Below are positions 50,538 to 59,494 of a stretch of 64,000 nt of DNA, in pieces. Position 1 is the stretch's first letter, and every line of letters begins with the position of its first letter. Source of the DNA: Anaerolineaceae bacterium (GTDB lineage Bacteria; Chloroflexota; Anaerolineae; Promineifilales; Promineifilaceae); contig PABI01000129.1 of the NCBI GenBank assembly GCA_002699125.1, positions 79,887 through 143,886 of the forward strand, given 5' to 3'. Made by a program: the position numbers and the translations under genes. The notes under the pieces were generated by a model, which had not been told where the DNA came from, searched no databases, and saw only the letters and a program-made list of their open reading frames with translations.

Positions 50538-50858
50538 ATGATTCGTTCTCGTCTCATTTTTATCACCTTGTTTCTGGCGTATCTGGGGTTGACGCCCGCA
50601 GGCGTGTATACGTGTGCCTGCCTGATCCCGGCCCAATCAGCGCCGCACCAGATAGATTTAGATGAGATTTCTGAACAAGCCTCTGTAGTGAATACGGCCG
50701 TTACCACGCTGCTCAACTTCTTATCCCTCACTTTTTTGGTGGCAGTGGCCTTCATGTTCGCCGGGCGACGTTCTTTTCGTCGCCTTTTTGCCTTTCTTTG
50801 GCTGGAACCATACCGGTTCTGCCAACCACCCCCAACGCCGCCCCCTCATTTCGTCTGA
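50538..50858 (+). CDS. Small membrane protein, function unknown
   Basis: A 106-residue protein. An N-terminal hydrophobic signal-like segment (LIFITLFLAYLGLTPAGVYT) is followed by CACLIP and a polar stretch. A second hydrophobic helix (TTLLNFLSLTFLVAVAFMFA) and a Pro-rich tail complete it. The adjacent Cys pair in TCACL could bind metal or form a disulfide. I recognise no family. It lies five bases after a DUF3105 gene and about 95 bp before an exported YtkA-like gene, so probable membership in a copper-related operon. Confidence 0.65.
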   Translation: MIRSRLIFITLFLAYLGLTPAGVYTCACLIPAQSAPHQIDLDEISEQASVVNTAVTTLLNFLSLTFLVAVAFMFAGRRSFRRLFAFLWLEPYRFCQPPPTPPPHFV

Positions 50859-50953
50859 GCTTCTCCTCATTTTTCGTTGCAAATTGAAAATGTGGCTTTA
50901 CACTTCTTGGTGGAAGATTTAGCCGTTTAACTTTACATAAACAGGATTTAGCT

Positions 50954-51553
50954 ATGACAACTCAACTTGCCCGAAATGCCAGGATATTTTTTTTGTGGGG
51001 CACGGCCGTTTTTCTGGCGCTCATTGGCTTGACCCAATCAACTCATACGGCACTGGCCCATACCCGCGTGGAGGTGGGACCGTACGCGATTGTGGTGGGC
51101 TGGCTGCAAGAGCCGCCCATTGTTGGCGAACGGAACGCCCTTACCATCGAAGTGACCGAAGATGAACAGCCGGTGGCTGGGGCCGAAGCCACGCTGGATG
51201 TGGAGGTGTTGTACGCCGGACGAACCTGGCGGGTGAACATGAATCCCACCGAGACGCCGGGATTGTATACGGCCGTCCTCTTCCCCACCGTGCGCGGAAC
51301 TTACACCACTCGCATCTTCGGCACTTTGCCCAACACAGAGGTGGATGTGCAAGTAGACCCGGAAGAAGTGCTGCCAGCCAGTAATCTGCACTTTCCGGAA
51401 CCACTGCCTGACACCATTGCCTTGCAAGAGCAGGTCGATCAACTACAAACAGATCTGCAAACGGCCCGAACCTGGGCGTTTGTCGGTGTCGGTGGGGGCA
51501 TAGTGGGCATTGTGTTAGGCTTCGTTGGGTTACTCAGACGAAAATCTGACTGA
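50954..51553 (+). CDS. Exported YtkA-like/copper-associated membrane protein
   Basis: A 199-residue protein. A signal peptide (about 1-35, ending near LAHTRVEVG) is followed by an immunoglobulin-like beta domain in which EVTEDEQPVAGAEATLDVEV resembles YtkA/FixH-type domains. A coiled segment (ALQEQVDQLQTDLQTARTWA) and a C-terminal membrane helix (FVGVGGGIVGIVLGFVGLL) end it. The His in the first mature residues recalls CopC-type N-terminal copper ligands, but that is inference. The ATG at 50954 has weak flanking. It sits between DUF3105 genes and the CopC-CopD-cytochrome fusion in the same direction. Confidence 0.7.
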   Translation: MTTQLARNARIFFLWGTAVFLALIGLTQSTHTALAHTRVEVGPYAIVVGWLQEPPIVGERNALTIEVTEDEQPVAGAEATLDVEVLYAGRTWRVNMNPTETPGLYTAVLFPTVRGTYTTRIFGTLPNTEVDVQVDPEEVLPASNLHFPEPLPDTIALQEQVDQLQTDLQTARTWAFVGVGGGIVGIVLGFVGLLRRKSD

Positions 51554-51637
51554 TTAACAGTTTTGGCAGGAATATCAACTGGTGCCACTCAAATTGTTGT
51601 CCAGCGATCCGCTGGTACAACAAGAAAGGAAAAAACA

Positions 51638-52135
51638 ATGATCAATAAAAATAACCTGACGCGCTTTTGGCTTTTACTGGGTCTGCTTTTCACCGCCCTG
51701 TTTTTTGTAGCTTGCTCCAGTTCTGGGGGCACCGAACCGGCTTCTGGCGATGAAGCTATGGAAGACATGGACCACGATGATATGGAAGAGATGGATCATG
51801 AAGATGGCGATGACCACGCAGAGGCGCCCAACCGCGTCCCCAACGAAGGCGGCGCGGCCATCACCATCACCTCCCCGGAAGAAGGCGCTACTTTTGGCAC
51901 CCTGGACCAGGTTTTGGTTGAGGTCGATGTAGAAAACTTTGCGCTGGGCGAAGACGGCAACCATTGGCACGTTTACGTCGATGGCGTCTCTTTTGGCATG
52001 GTGATGGGCGGTAACACCGACCAGGCCCTGCCTGGCCTGGAACCCGGCGAACATGAAGTTTCCGTTTTTCTCTCCATTGACACTCATGAAGAGTATGAAG
52101 ATGGTGATTCGGTCACCATTATCGTTGAAGAATAG
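51638..52135 (+). CDS. Asp/Met/His-rich lipoprotein
   Basis: A 165-residue lipoprotein. The signal ends in lipobox FFVAC, and the mature N-terminus is a long acidic Asp/Glu/Met/His stretch (EAMEDMDHDDMEEMDHEDGD), a plausible metal-scavenging arm. A beta-sandwich-like domain follows with HWHVYVDGVSFGMVMGGN and HEVSVFLSIDTHEEYEDGD, including the His-Trp-His block. The ATG at 51638 follows AAGGA; an in-frame start at 51563 lies without a site. It precedes the CopC-CopD-cytochrome gene, so a periplasmic or surface copper-binding role is likely but not proven. Confidence 0.75.
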   Translation: MINKNNLTRFWLLLGLLFTALFFVACSSSGGTEPASGDEAMEDMDHDDMEEMDHEDGDDHAEAPNRVPNEGGAAITITSPEEGATFGTLDQVLVEVDVENFALGEDGNHWHVYVDGVSFGMVMGGNTDQALPGLEPGEHEVSVFLSIDTHEEYEDGDSVTIIVEE

Positions 52136-52146
52136 GCTTTAATAGA

Positions 52147-52197
52147 AAGTAAAAAGTGAAAAGTGAAAAGTAATAAGAAACTTTTCACTTTTACTTA
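52147..52197. repeat. Hairpin repeat of AAAAGTG units
   Basis: AAGTAAAAAGTGAAAAGT (52147-52164) with an extra tandem GAAAAGT is mirrored by ACTTTTCACTTTTACTT (52180-52196). It fills the gap before the CopC-CopD fusion. Confidence 0.8.
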
Positions 52198-52211
52198 TCA
52201 CTGACCTCATT

Positions 52212-54515
52212 ATGAAGTTTCGTCGATCGCTATTGTTCTTGCTGCTGGCTGGCCTACTGTGGGTTTGGGTCACACCGGTGTTTGCCCATGCCGTGCCGGA
52301 GTTTTCCAATCCGGCTCCCAATGCTCAGTTAGATGAGCTGCCGGACAATTTAATTATCCAGTTCAACGAGCCGATTGTGGCCAACTTGAGCCGGATCGAA
52401 CTGCTTACCCAGGGTGGGGAAGCGGTGGAAACTGGTCCCTTGCAGCTGATTGACGCCGACGGCCGTACCGCCGCCGTCGCCCTGTCCGATTTGGAACAAG
52501 GTGCTTACCTGGTAAGCTGGCAAGTGCTTTCTACTGTTGACGGGCACACTACCAGCGGGACGTTTGCCTTTGGCTATGGTGTGGCCTCTACGGCTATAGC
52601 CACCGAAAGCACCGTCACTGCCCAACTCTCCCCGCTGAGTGCTGCTGCCCGCTGGCTCACCCTCACCGGCATTGCCCTGCTAATGGGGCTGTTTGCTTTT
52701 CGCCTACTCGTCTGGAATCCCATCGTCGCCGATGTGGATTTAGAGATGGAAGAAGAAGCGCTGGACCTCAAGCTGGCCCGGTTGGGTATTCGCATCGGCA
52801 TTATCGGGATTGTACTTATTGGGCTGGGGCTGGTTCTCATCTTCCTTGACCAGACTCGCACATATAACTTGCTGCAGACGGCCAATTTGCAAACCTGGAT
52901 TGGCACCCGTTTTGGCACCATGTGGCTGGTGCGCTTTCTGCTGCTGGCCATTTCCCACTTTAACTTGAGCCTGTTTGTGGATGTGAAAAACGGCCGTAAA
53001 GAGCTGCGCGGCTGGGAATGGTGGCTTGGGTTTGTCCTGGCCATCGGGCTGTCGCTGACTGTTTCCCTCATCAGCCACAGCGCCGCCCTCACTGAGGAGA
53101 CGGTCCAGTCAATTTTGATCGACTGGGTGCATGTACTGGCCGGGACCATCTGGGTGGGCGGTTTGCTCTTTTTGGCACTGGCCCTGTGGCATGCCCGCCA
53201 TCTGAACAACGAACCCCGCGCCTGGCTCAACCTTAGCCTGATGATCAACTTCTCGGCCATTGCCGCTATTGCCGTGGGCTTGCTTCTCACCAGCGGCGGC
53301 TACCTGGCGGCCAAGCACGTTGGCGGCTGGACCGAACTGATTGGCACGGCCTACGGCCTCACGCTGCTGGGCAAAATTGGCCTGGCGCTGATCACCATTG
53401 CCATTGCCGGAATTAATTTACTGTTTGTCAAGTCACGCCTCAGCGCCGTCTACGAGGAGCCAGAAAGCAAACGGACGCCGCGCGTCTTGCGCCGCTTCAG
53501 CCTGCTGGTGTGGATGGAGATGATCGTTGCCCTGCTCATCCTGGCGGCGGCCGGTGTGCTCACCGATTTGCAGCGCGGCGTCGATGCCCCGCTGCTGGCC
53601 GATGCGCCGGGCCAAACCACCGTCATCCAGTCCGCCGAAGATTTGCAGGTGGAGATGTCCATCGAACCGGCTTTGGTAGGGGCCAACACCTTTGACATTC
53701 GCATTACCGATGAGAATGGCGAGCCGGTAACTAATGCCGAAGATGTCTCCGTGCGCTACACGTTTTTGGGGCAGTCGATTGGTTCTTCAACTGGTGTGGC
53801 TGAATCTTTGGGAAATGGCCGTTACCGCCTGGAAGGTAGCTACATCAGCCTGATTGGTACCTGGCAGGTAGAAGTTTCCATCCGTCGCCCCAACACCTTC
53901 GATACGTTTGCTGCGTATCGCCTAGAAGCCGGTGTGGGCGGCAATATTCGTGAACTGGATAGCGGGATACGGCCGTTAGAAGAATTCGCCAAGTTCATGA
54001 ATCGTACCGGCAACGGTGCCACCGGCGTGGGCATTGTGCTCTTTGCCCTGCTGTGGGGCTTTGTTGGCGTCCGTGCTGCCAAAAATGAAGGGCAGCTGGT
54101 GGCGCTGCTGGCCATCAGCCTGATTTGTTTCTGGCTGGGCGGTTCGCAGCTCTTCACCTTTTTCACCGAGGAATATACGCCGGCCAAATTTGTGACCAAC
54201 CCCATCTTGCCCGATGTAGAATCGGTGGCCATTGGGCAGGAGCTGTTTAACGAAAACTGCATCGCTTGCCATGGCCCCGAAGGGCGGGGGGATGGCCCTA
54301 CGGCGCAAAGCCTGTCGCCGCCGCCGGCCGACTTCGCCGCCGGGCATACTGCCATCCACACTGACGGCGATCTCTACTTCTGGATTTTGCAAGGGATTGA
54401 AGACACCGCCATGCCCGCCTTTGAGTCGCAGCTTACCGAGGAGCAGGCGTGGCACCTGGTGAATTACGTACGCCGCCTTAGCGTCAGAGATGATTCGACC
54501 GTGTCATCACAGTAA
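52212..54515 (+). CDS. CopC-CopD-cytochrome c fusion protein
   Basis: A 767-residue multidomain protein. After a signal peptide (LLLAGLLWVWVTPVFAHA), a CopC domain (about 25-135) begins with His and has VLSTVDGHTTSGTFAFGYG. A CopD-type block of about eight membrane helices (about 150-445) follows. A FixH/YtkA-like domain (about 470-580, ITDENGEPVTNAEDVSVRY) and two more helices come next. Near 682 a class-I cytochrome c has CIACHGPEGRGDG with heme-binding CxxCH and an axial Met in TAMPAF near 732. CopC/CopD proteins handle copper at the membrane; fusion to a cytochrome suggests an electron-transfer or copper-redox role. The ATG at 52212 follows a repeat. Confidence 0.9.
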   Translation: MKFRRSLLFLLLAGLLWVWVTPVFAHAVPEFSNPAPNAQLDELPDNLIIQFNEPIVANLSRIELLTQGGEAVETGPLQLIDADGRTAAVALSDLEQGAYLVSWQVLSTVDGHTTSGTFAFGYGVASTAIATESTVTAQLSPLSAAARWLTLTGIALLMGLFAFRLLVWNPIVADVDLEMEEEALDLKLARLGIRIGIIGIVLIGLGLVLIFLDQTRTYNLLQTANLQTWIGTRFGTMWLVRFLLLAISHFNLSLFVDVKNGRKELRGWEWWLGFVLAIGLSLTVSLISHSAALTEETVQSILIDWVHVLAGTIWVGGLLFLALALWHARHLNNEPRAWLNLSLMINFSAIAAIAVGLLLTSGGYLAAKHVGGWTELIGTAYGLTLLGKIGLALITIAIAGINLLFVKSRLSAVYEEPESKRTPRVLRRFSLLVWMEMIVALLILAAAGVLTDLQRGVDAPLLADAPGQTTVIQSAEDLQVEMSIEPALVGANTFDIRITDENGEPVTNAEDVSVRYTFLGQSIGSSTGVAESLGNGRYRLEGSYISLIGTWQVEVSIRRPNTFDTFAAYRLEAGVGGNIRELDSGIRPLEEFAKFMNRTGNGATGVGIVLFALLWGFVGVRAAKNEGQLVALLAISLICFWLGGSQLFTFFTEEYTPAKFVTNPILPDVESVAIGQELFNENCIACHGPEGRGDGPTAQSLSPPPADFAAGHTAIHTDGDLYFWILQGIEDTAMPAFESQLTEEQAWHLVNYVRRLSVRDDSTVSSQ

Positions 54516-54599
54516 CCTGAGAGGGAAAATCTGTACAGATATTTCGCTTTAGAAATTCGTGTGCTAAACTGAGTGTGAAGTTGATGACGAGAGATAGAT

Positions 54600-54857
54600 A
54601 TGCCAACATCATTACGAACAGGACCTTACCGTTTTTACTTCTACTCTTATGATTGTGATGAGCCACGACATATGCATGTTGATCGAGACAATAACAGCGC
54701 AAAATTTTGGCTTGATCCGGATGTTTCATTGGCAACAAATTTTGGGTTCAAACGCAAAGAGTTAAGAGATATTGAGCATATAGCCAGACAGAACCTGTTG
54801 AGGTTACGCAATGAATGGGATGACTTCTGTGGTAGTAGCTCCACCGAAAGCAGTTGA
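54600..54857 (+). CDS. DUF4160 protein
   Basis: An 85-residue protein. RFYFYSYDCDEPRHMHVDRD and FKRKELRDIEHIARQNLLRL are the typical DUF4160 blocks, with the conserved His-Met-His. The DUF4160/DUF2442 pairing recurs widely and has been suggested to be toxin-antitoxin-like, but no activity is established. The next gene (DUF2442) starts inside it, overlapping by 47 bp in another frame. The ATG at 54600 follows GAGAGATA. Confidence 0.85.
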   Translation: MPTSLRTGPYRFYFYSYDCDEPRHMHVDRDNNSAKFWLDPDVSLATNFGFKRKELRDIEHIARQNLLRLRNEWDDFCGSSSTESS

Positions 54858-55119
54858 TGTTGAAATTACAGATGATACTTTGACCGTGGATTTGGAGGAC
54901 GGCCGTACTATATCTGTACCTATTGGCTGGTTCCCTCGTCTTGCTCATGGCTCTCCTGAGGAAAGGGCTAATTTCCAGATCAGTGGTGCTGGTCGCGGCA
55001 TTCACTGGCCCGATCTTGACGAAGATATTGGCATTGAGGGATTATTGCTCGGCAAAAAATCAAACGAAAGTCCCGCTTCGTTCAAGAAGTGGCTTGCTCA
55101 AAGGGATCAGACTCATTAG
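54811..55119 (+). CDS. DUF2442 protein
   Basis: A 102-residue protein. VEITDDTLTVDLEDGRTISV, VPIGWFPRL and IHWPDLDEDIGIEGLLLGK match DUF2442, which usually partners DUF4160. It overlaps the DUF4160 gene by 47 bp from the ATG at 54811 (38 bp from ATG 54820), so the two are almost certainly co-translated. An octamer near 54900 encodes Asp-Gly-Arg. It ends about 30 bp before the convergent propeller gene. Confidence 0.85.
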   Translation: MNGMTSVVVAPPKAVDVEITDDTLTVDLEDGRTISVPIGWFPRLAHGSPEERANFQISGAGRGIHWPDLDEDIGIEGLLLGKKSNESPASFKKWLAQRDQTH

Positions 55120-55151
55120 ATAAATAGGGCCAGGCGGATCTCAATTACCCT

Positions 55152-58100
55152 CTACGGCCGTATCCAACTAACCCCGCCCGTCGTGCCCAACCAAACCGAC
55201 CCATCTGCGGCGATGGCAATGTGCGTGATATGATTGTCGGCCAGCCCGTCTGCTGCCGTGACGGTGCGCCACTGACCGCCTTGCAGCACCGCCGCACCGT
55301 TTGTCGTCCCCAACCAGACCGCGCCGCCGGGTGCAATTGCTAGCGAAGTAAGCGTCTCCGGGTCCAAATTATGGGCCACTGGCAGCCGCTGGTGCCTCTG
55401 CACGCGCACCAAATCTGTTTCCGTCACGTACCAGACGGCGCCATCGGGGGCAACGGCCGTAATGGGCAAAGCCAACGTCCCCATGCGCTCGAATCCCGCC
55501 GCATTCCCCCGGTACACCATTCGCTCAGACACCAGCCACAGCTGGCCCGTTAAATCGGCCGACAGTCCGGCAGCCCCGGGATAATCATCCGTCACGCGCT
55601 GGCACACGGTCCGGTTGCCTACGGTGGTGATAGAAACTAGGTCGTCGCCGGTGCTCAGCCACACCGTTTCGGCGTCAGAAACGGCCGCTTCCCGCACCCG
55701 TTCGCCATAAATAGGTGGCGTGGCCGGGAAGATCTGCCAGCCTTCGTCGTCCAGCCGGGCGACGCTGCTGCCAAAGCTGCCGCGCCACAGCGCGCCATCG
55801 GCCGCTTCAAACAAGGCACTAACGATTGAGCCCTCACTGCTGTTTTCCCGATTGGTCAGGGCCGAAACCTGCCCCTCAGACCAGCGCAGTACGCTGCCGT
55901 TGGTGGTGCCCAGCAACAGGCTGCTAGCCTGTGCCACCGTCAGCTCGGTGACAGTTTGGGCCACTTCAGCCTCGGTGAGGGGGAACGGCTGCCAGCTTCC
56001 GTCGGCCAGCTGTTGGGCTGTGCCTTGATTGGTGCCTAGCCAGAGACGGCCGTCCCCATCGGCGTGAATGGCAAACCCATTGTCAGCTTGCAGCGGTGTT
56101 TCCAGTGGCGTGGCTCCGTCTGGTGCCAGCCGCAGCGGCGTGGCCGCAAAACGAGTAGATGCAATGGGGGTGCCGTCCGGCAAAAAGGTCAAATCGGTGA
56201 TGGCCCGGATCAGTTCCGGATATTGACTGGGTTGCGTGGTGTTGCCTGTGGGTAGATCGAAGGTCCACAGGCTGGTATCGTTGCTGGCCCAAAGACGGCC
56301 GTCTGGCCCCAGCCACAGGTGAGAGAATGGCGCAAACTGGCCGCTGCCCGGCAGCGTTACTTCGTGCCACTGCCAGGTCTGGCCGTCAAACTGGGCCAGC
56401 AGGTGCTGATCCTGCTCCGGCGTGTCTAAATGGGCGATGAGCCAGAGACGGCCGTCCGGTTCCACCACAAAATCTCGCACCGCAATCGCCGGGTCGGGCA
56501 GGTCAATCGGCACGATCTGCCAGCGCTGGCCATCGTAGCGACGCAGCTCCGGGCCACTGCCCGCCCAGACGGTGCCGCTGTCGTCCGCAGCCAGGCGGAC
56601 CGCCTCGAAGTTGGTCCAGTCGCCCACGCCGGCAAACGATTTCCAGCTTTGTGTGGCGGGATTGAACTGGGCCAGCCCGCCGCTGGTGACGGCCCAAACT
56701 AGCTCACCTACGGCCAGCAGTTGGTACACTTCATGCCCCGGCAGGCCGTCCAGCATGGTGAAGTGGGTCCACCGCTCCCCATCGAACCGGCTGATGCCGC
56801 CTAAACTGGCCAGCCATGCTGCCCCGTCTGGCGTGGTGACGATGCTGGTGATGACTGGGTGCAGCAGGCCCGCAGGTGCGGGACGAATGGTTGGCTGCCA
56901 GGAACGGCCATCAAAGAAGCTCAAATAGTTGTGATGAATCGTGTACGTGCCATACAGACCGCTGCTCAAGGGCGGATCGTTGGGCAGCAGTTCGCTGCTG
57001 GCCCAAACGGTGCCGTCGGCGGCCACACCTAGCGCCGTCACCCGGTCACCCGGCAGGCCGTCGCTATGGCCAAAGCGCAGCCAACGGCCGTCCTGCTCCT
57101 GCGTGCCATCGAAAAACGCCACGCCCTCCGCTGCTGCCAGCCAAAAGCCGGTTTCGGTGGCCAGTACGTCGTATATCTGGCTGACCGGCGGCGGCACGAT
57201 ATTCTGTGTCTGGCCGTCGCGCCAGCGGTAAACCGCGTCGGCGGTGATGAACCAGACCGTCCCGTCTGGTCCGATAGCCATTTCGCGCACGTCGTCCTGG
57301 TTGTGGGTGGTGAAACGGCCGTTGGCCCACATGGCCAATCCTTCGCTGGTGCCCACCCATACGGAGCCGTCAGGATGGATTGCCAGCGCCTGTACCGTGT
57401 TGCCGGGCAGTTCGTCGTCGCTGGTGAGCAGGTTCCAGCTTTGGGCATTGTTGTCAAACGTGGCCAGCCCGGCTTCGGTGGCGAACCAAAGCAGGCCGTC
57501 ATTTGTTTGCACGATGTGGCGTACGTAAGGCGAGGCTGGCCCGCTCACGGGACAGCTCACCTGTCGCCAACGGCCCAGGGCAAGATCATAGGTGGCTGCG
57601 CCTTGTCCTACGCTGTTGAAGGTGGTCCAGAGCTGGCCGTTGTTATCCAGATTGAGGCTGGAAACGGCCGTTCCCGGCAATCCGTCCATCATCATTTGCC
57701 AGCCGGTGCCATCGAAACGGCTTACCCCGGCACTGCTGCCCAGCCACGGCTGCCCAGCGGCAATCACCAGGCTGGCCATTTCGTTTGTGGGGATGTCGCC
57801 GGGCGGCGTGATCGTTTGCCAGCCGCCGGAGCTATCGCGCCGCAGCAGCCCATTGCTGCTGCCCAGCCAGAGGTCGCTGGCGGTGGGCAGGCTGGCAAAG
57901 ATTTGGTCGACGGGCGGGGAGACGGCCGTTACCACCGGCACCCCGCTATTCAATTCAACCTGTGTCAGGCCCAATCCCTGCTCGCCGTAGCTCAGCCAAA
58001 CAGAGCCATCAGCGTTGGCGGTGACTTGGCGCACGTCGTTGCTGGCCAGGCCATCGGCGGCGGTGAGCAGCTCCCAACCACCACCATCATACACAGTTAG

Positions 58101-58883
58101 TCCGCCTTGTGTCGCTGCCCAAAGACGGCCGTCTGACGTTACGGCTACATCTTGCACAGTGTTGATCGCTTGACTGCCTATCTGCGTTAAACTGTCCCAG
58201 GAACGGCCGTTAAACAAAACCACGCCTTCTGTGGTTCCGGCATAAATGGTCAGGCCATCCGCTGCCAGCGCCAGACTGGTGACGTTGTTGCTTGGCAGCT
58301 GCAAAAAGGTGCGGCTGCGTGTGTAGCTGAACCAGCGACGGCCGTCGTACCGGCCGATGCCGCCATCAGTTGCAGCCCAAACCAGGCCATCAGCGCTCAC
58401 CACCAGATCACGCACGCTGTCGCCGGGCAGCCCATCGGCGCTGGTAAACGTTTGCCAATCTGTGCCGTCGTACCGGCTGACACCCGCCGAGGCGGTGCCC
58501 ACCCAAATTGCGCCATCAATGCCCACGGCGACGCTGGTGGTGCGATTTTCGGCCAGCCCGTGCTCGCTGCTAAATTTGGCCACCTGGTTCAGGTCATTTT
58601 CCTGCCACACCAGCAGCCCGCCGTCGCTGGCGGCCCAAAGCAAGCCATCGTGCCGGGCCAGATCGTTGATTTTTTGGGCGCTGCTGAAGTTGGTGATGTT
58701 GGGGTGAACGATGCTGGGTGTTGGTAGACTGGACCAGGTGATGGGTGGATTGGAAACGGCCGTGCTGCCCAAAATCGGAAAGCTGGTGATCAGGTAGGCT
58801 GTACCGCCAAGGCAAAGAAATAGAAAAATAATGCCGCCCAGCAGGAGCCAGCGGCGGCGATTTGTTGGGGGTGAAGCGGACAT
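55152..58883 (-). CDS. Giant two-component-style beta-propeller protein (no kinase domain)
   Basis: A 1243-residue protein. One N-terminal membrane helix (WLLLGGIIFLFLCLGGTAYL) is followed by more than twenty Reg_prop-type repeats of about 40 residues (for example GLPGDSVRDLVVSADGLVWA, GLASNDVRQVTANADGSVWL), continuing to the C-terminus. In hybrid sensors such repeats form two propellers facing the periplasm, joined to a kinase, but here no kinase or other signalling domain follows. It may sense extracellular carbohydrates or present a surface. The ATG at 58883 is 12 bp after the DUF3592 gene on the same strand, so both are probably one operon. Confidence 0.88.
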   Translation of the reverse strand: MSASPPTNRRRWLLLGGIIFLFLCLGGTAYLITSFPILGSTAVSNPPITWSSLPTPSIVHPNITNFSSAQKINDLARHDGLLWAASDGGLLVWQENDLNQVAKFSSEHGLAENRTTSVAVGIDGAIWVGTASAGVSRYDGTDWQTFTSADGLPGDSVRDLVVSADGLVWAATDGGIGRYDGRRWFSYTRSRTFLQLPSNNVTSLALAADGLTIYAGTTEGVVLFNGRSWDSLTQIGSQAINTVQDVAVTSDGRLWAATQGGLTVYDGGGWELLTAADGLASNDVRQVTANADGSVWLSYGEQGLGLTQVELNSGVPVVTAVSPPVDQIFASLPTASDLWLGSSNGLLRRDSSGGWQTITPPGDIPTNEMASLVIAAGQPWLGSSAGVSRFDGTGWQMMMDGLPGTAVSSLNLDNNGQLWTTFNSVGQGAATYDLALGRWRQVSCPVSGPASPYVRHIVQTNDGLLWFATEAGLATFDNNAQSWNLLTSDDELPGNTVQALAIHPDGSVWVGTSEGLAMWANGRFTTHNQDDVREMAIGPDGTVWFITADAVYRWRDGQTQNIVPPPVSQIYDVLATETGFWLAAAEGVAFFDGTQEQDGRWLRFGHSDGLPGDRVTALGVAADGTVWASSELLPNDPPLSSGLYGTYTIHHNYLSFFDGRSWQPTIRPAPAGLLHPVITSIVTTPDGAAWLASLGGISRFDGERWTHFTMLDGLPGHEVYQLLAVGELVWAVTSGGLAQFNPATQSWKSFAGVGDWTNFEAVRLAADDSGTVWAGSGPELRRYDGQRWQIVPIDLPDPAIAVRDFVVEPDGRLWLIAHLDTPEQDQHLLAQFDGQTWQWHEVTLPGSGQFAPFSHLWLGPDGRLWASNDTSLWTFDLPTGNTTQPSQYPELIRAITDLTFLPDGTPIASTRFAATPLRLAPDGATPLETPLQADNGFAIHADGDGRLWLGTNQGTAQQLADGSWQPFPLTEAEVAQTVTELTVAQASSLLLGTTNGSVLRWSEGQVSALTNRENSSEGSIVSALFEAADGALWRGSFGSSVARLDDEGWQIFPATPPIYGERVREAAVSDAETVWLSTGDDLVSITTVGNRTVCQRVTDDYPGAAGLSADLTGQLWLVSERMVYRGNAAGFERMGTLALPITAVAPDGAVWYVTETDLVRVQRHQRLPVAHNLDPETLTSLAIAPGGAVWLGTTNGAAVLQGGQWRTVTAADGLADNHITHIAIAADGSVWLGTTGGVSWIRP

Positions 58884-58895
58884 CAGGGGAGGAAA

Positions 58896-59477
58896 TTAAG
58901 TCCTTACCTGGCGCATTTCCTGAATCAGCAGGCCAAAGGCTGCCCCAAGCAGGACGGTGACCAGCGTGGAGATGAACATCGTTACCATGACGCTGCTGCC
59001 GGTAAGATTTAAGTAAGTGCCGATAAGCCCTCGTGCCCCCAACAGGTGAATGCCTACGGACAGCAAAATCATGATGCCGCTGGTGATCTGTAAACGAGAA
59101 TCGTTAACCCCCATTTGCTGTGGATGCAGGGTAGCGCGTTTGGGTCGACTTGGATCGTAGTAGACGGGTACGGCCGTTCCCGGCTTAAACTGCAAGCTAA
59201 ACTCTCGTGCCCACTTTTTGCTCCCTTTGGCCTGACCGGTTTTGCTCACAGGATGGAGGCGGCTGTTGTATGCCTGGCTATCCACCGTGTAGGCAATGTC
59301 TAGCGAGGGCTGATATTCCTTGCCGGTTTGCAGCAAACGCACGTCGGTTACTTCACCGGTAATCTGCGGCCAGTTGGCCGTGCGTTTAATTTCAGAGAAC
59401 CGGAGCATCACGGTCATGACCGAAATAATCGGGGTGATAAACATGAGCAGGAGAATGAGCAAGGTGATAATAGGCAT
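58896..59477 (-). CDS. DUF3592 membrane protein
   Basis: A 193-residue membrane protein. An N-terminal helix (PIITLLILLLMFITPIISV) is followed by a DUF3592-type extracytoplasmic domain (NWPQITGEVTDVRLLQ and VYYDPSRPKRATLHPQQ). Two C-terminal helices include IMILLSVGIHLLGARGLIG and a longer one. The family has no established function. It lies immediately upstream of the giant propeller gene on the same strand (12 bp gap). Confidence 0.85.
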   Translation of the reverse strand: MPIITLLILLLMFITPIISVMTVMLRFSEIKRTANWPQITGEVTDVRLLQTGKEYQPSLDIAYTVDSQAYNSRLHPVSKTGQAKGSKKWAREFSLQFKPGTAVPVYYDPSRPKRATLHPQQMGVNDSRLQITSGIMILLSVGIHLLGARGLIGTYLNLTGSSVMVTMFISTLVTVLLGAAFGLLIQEMRQVRT

Positions 59478-59494
59478 TTTGTTGTTGTTTCCAA

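Noticed and set aside
57066..58100. 344-codon plus-strand frame opposite the propeller gene
   Set aside because: The opposite strand has regular 40-residue repeats; this frame is a periodic shadow with no start signal.
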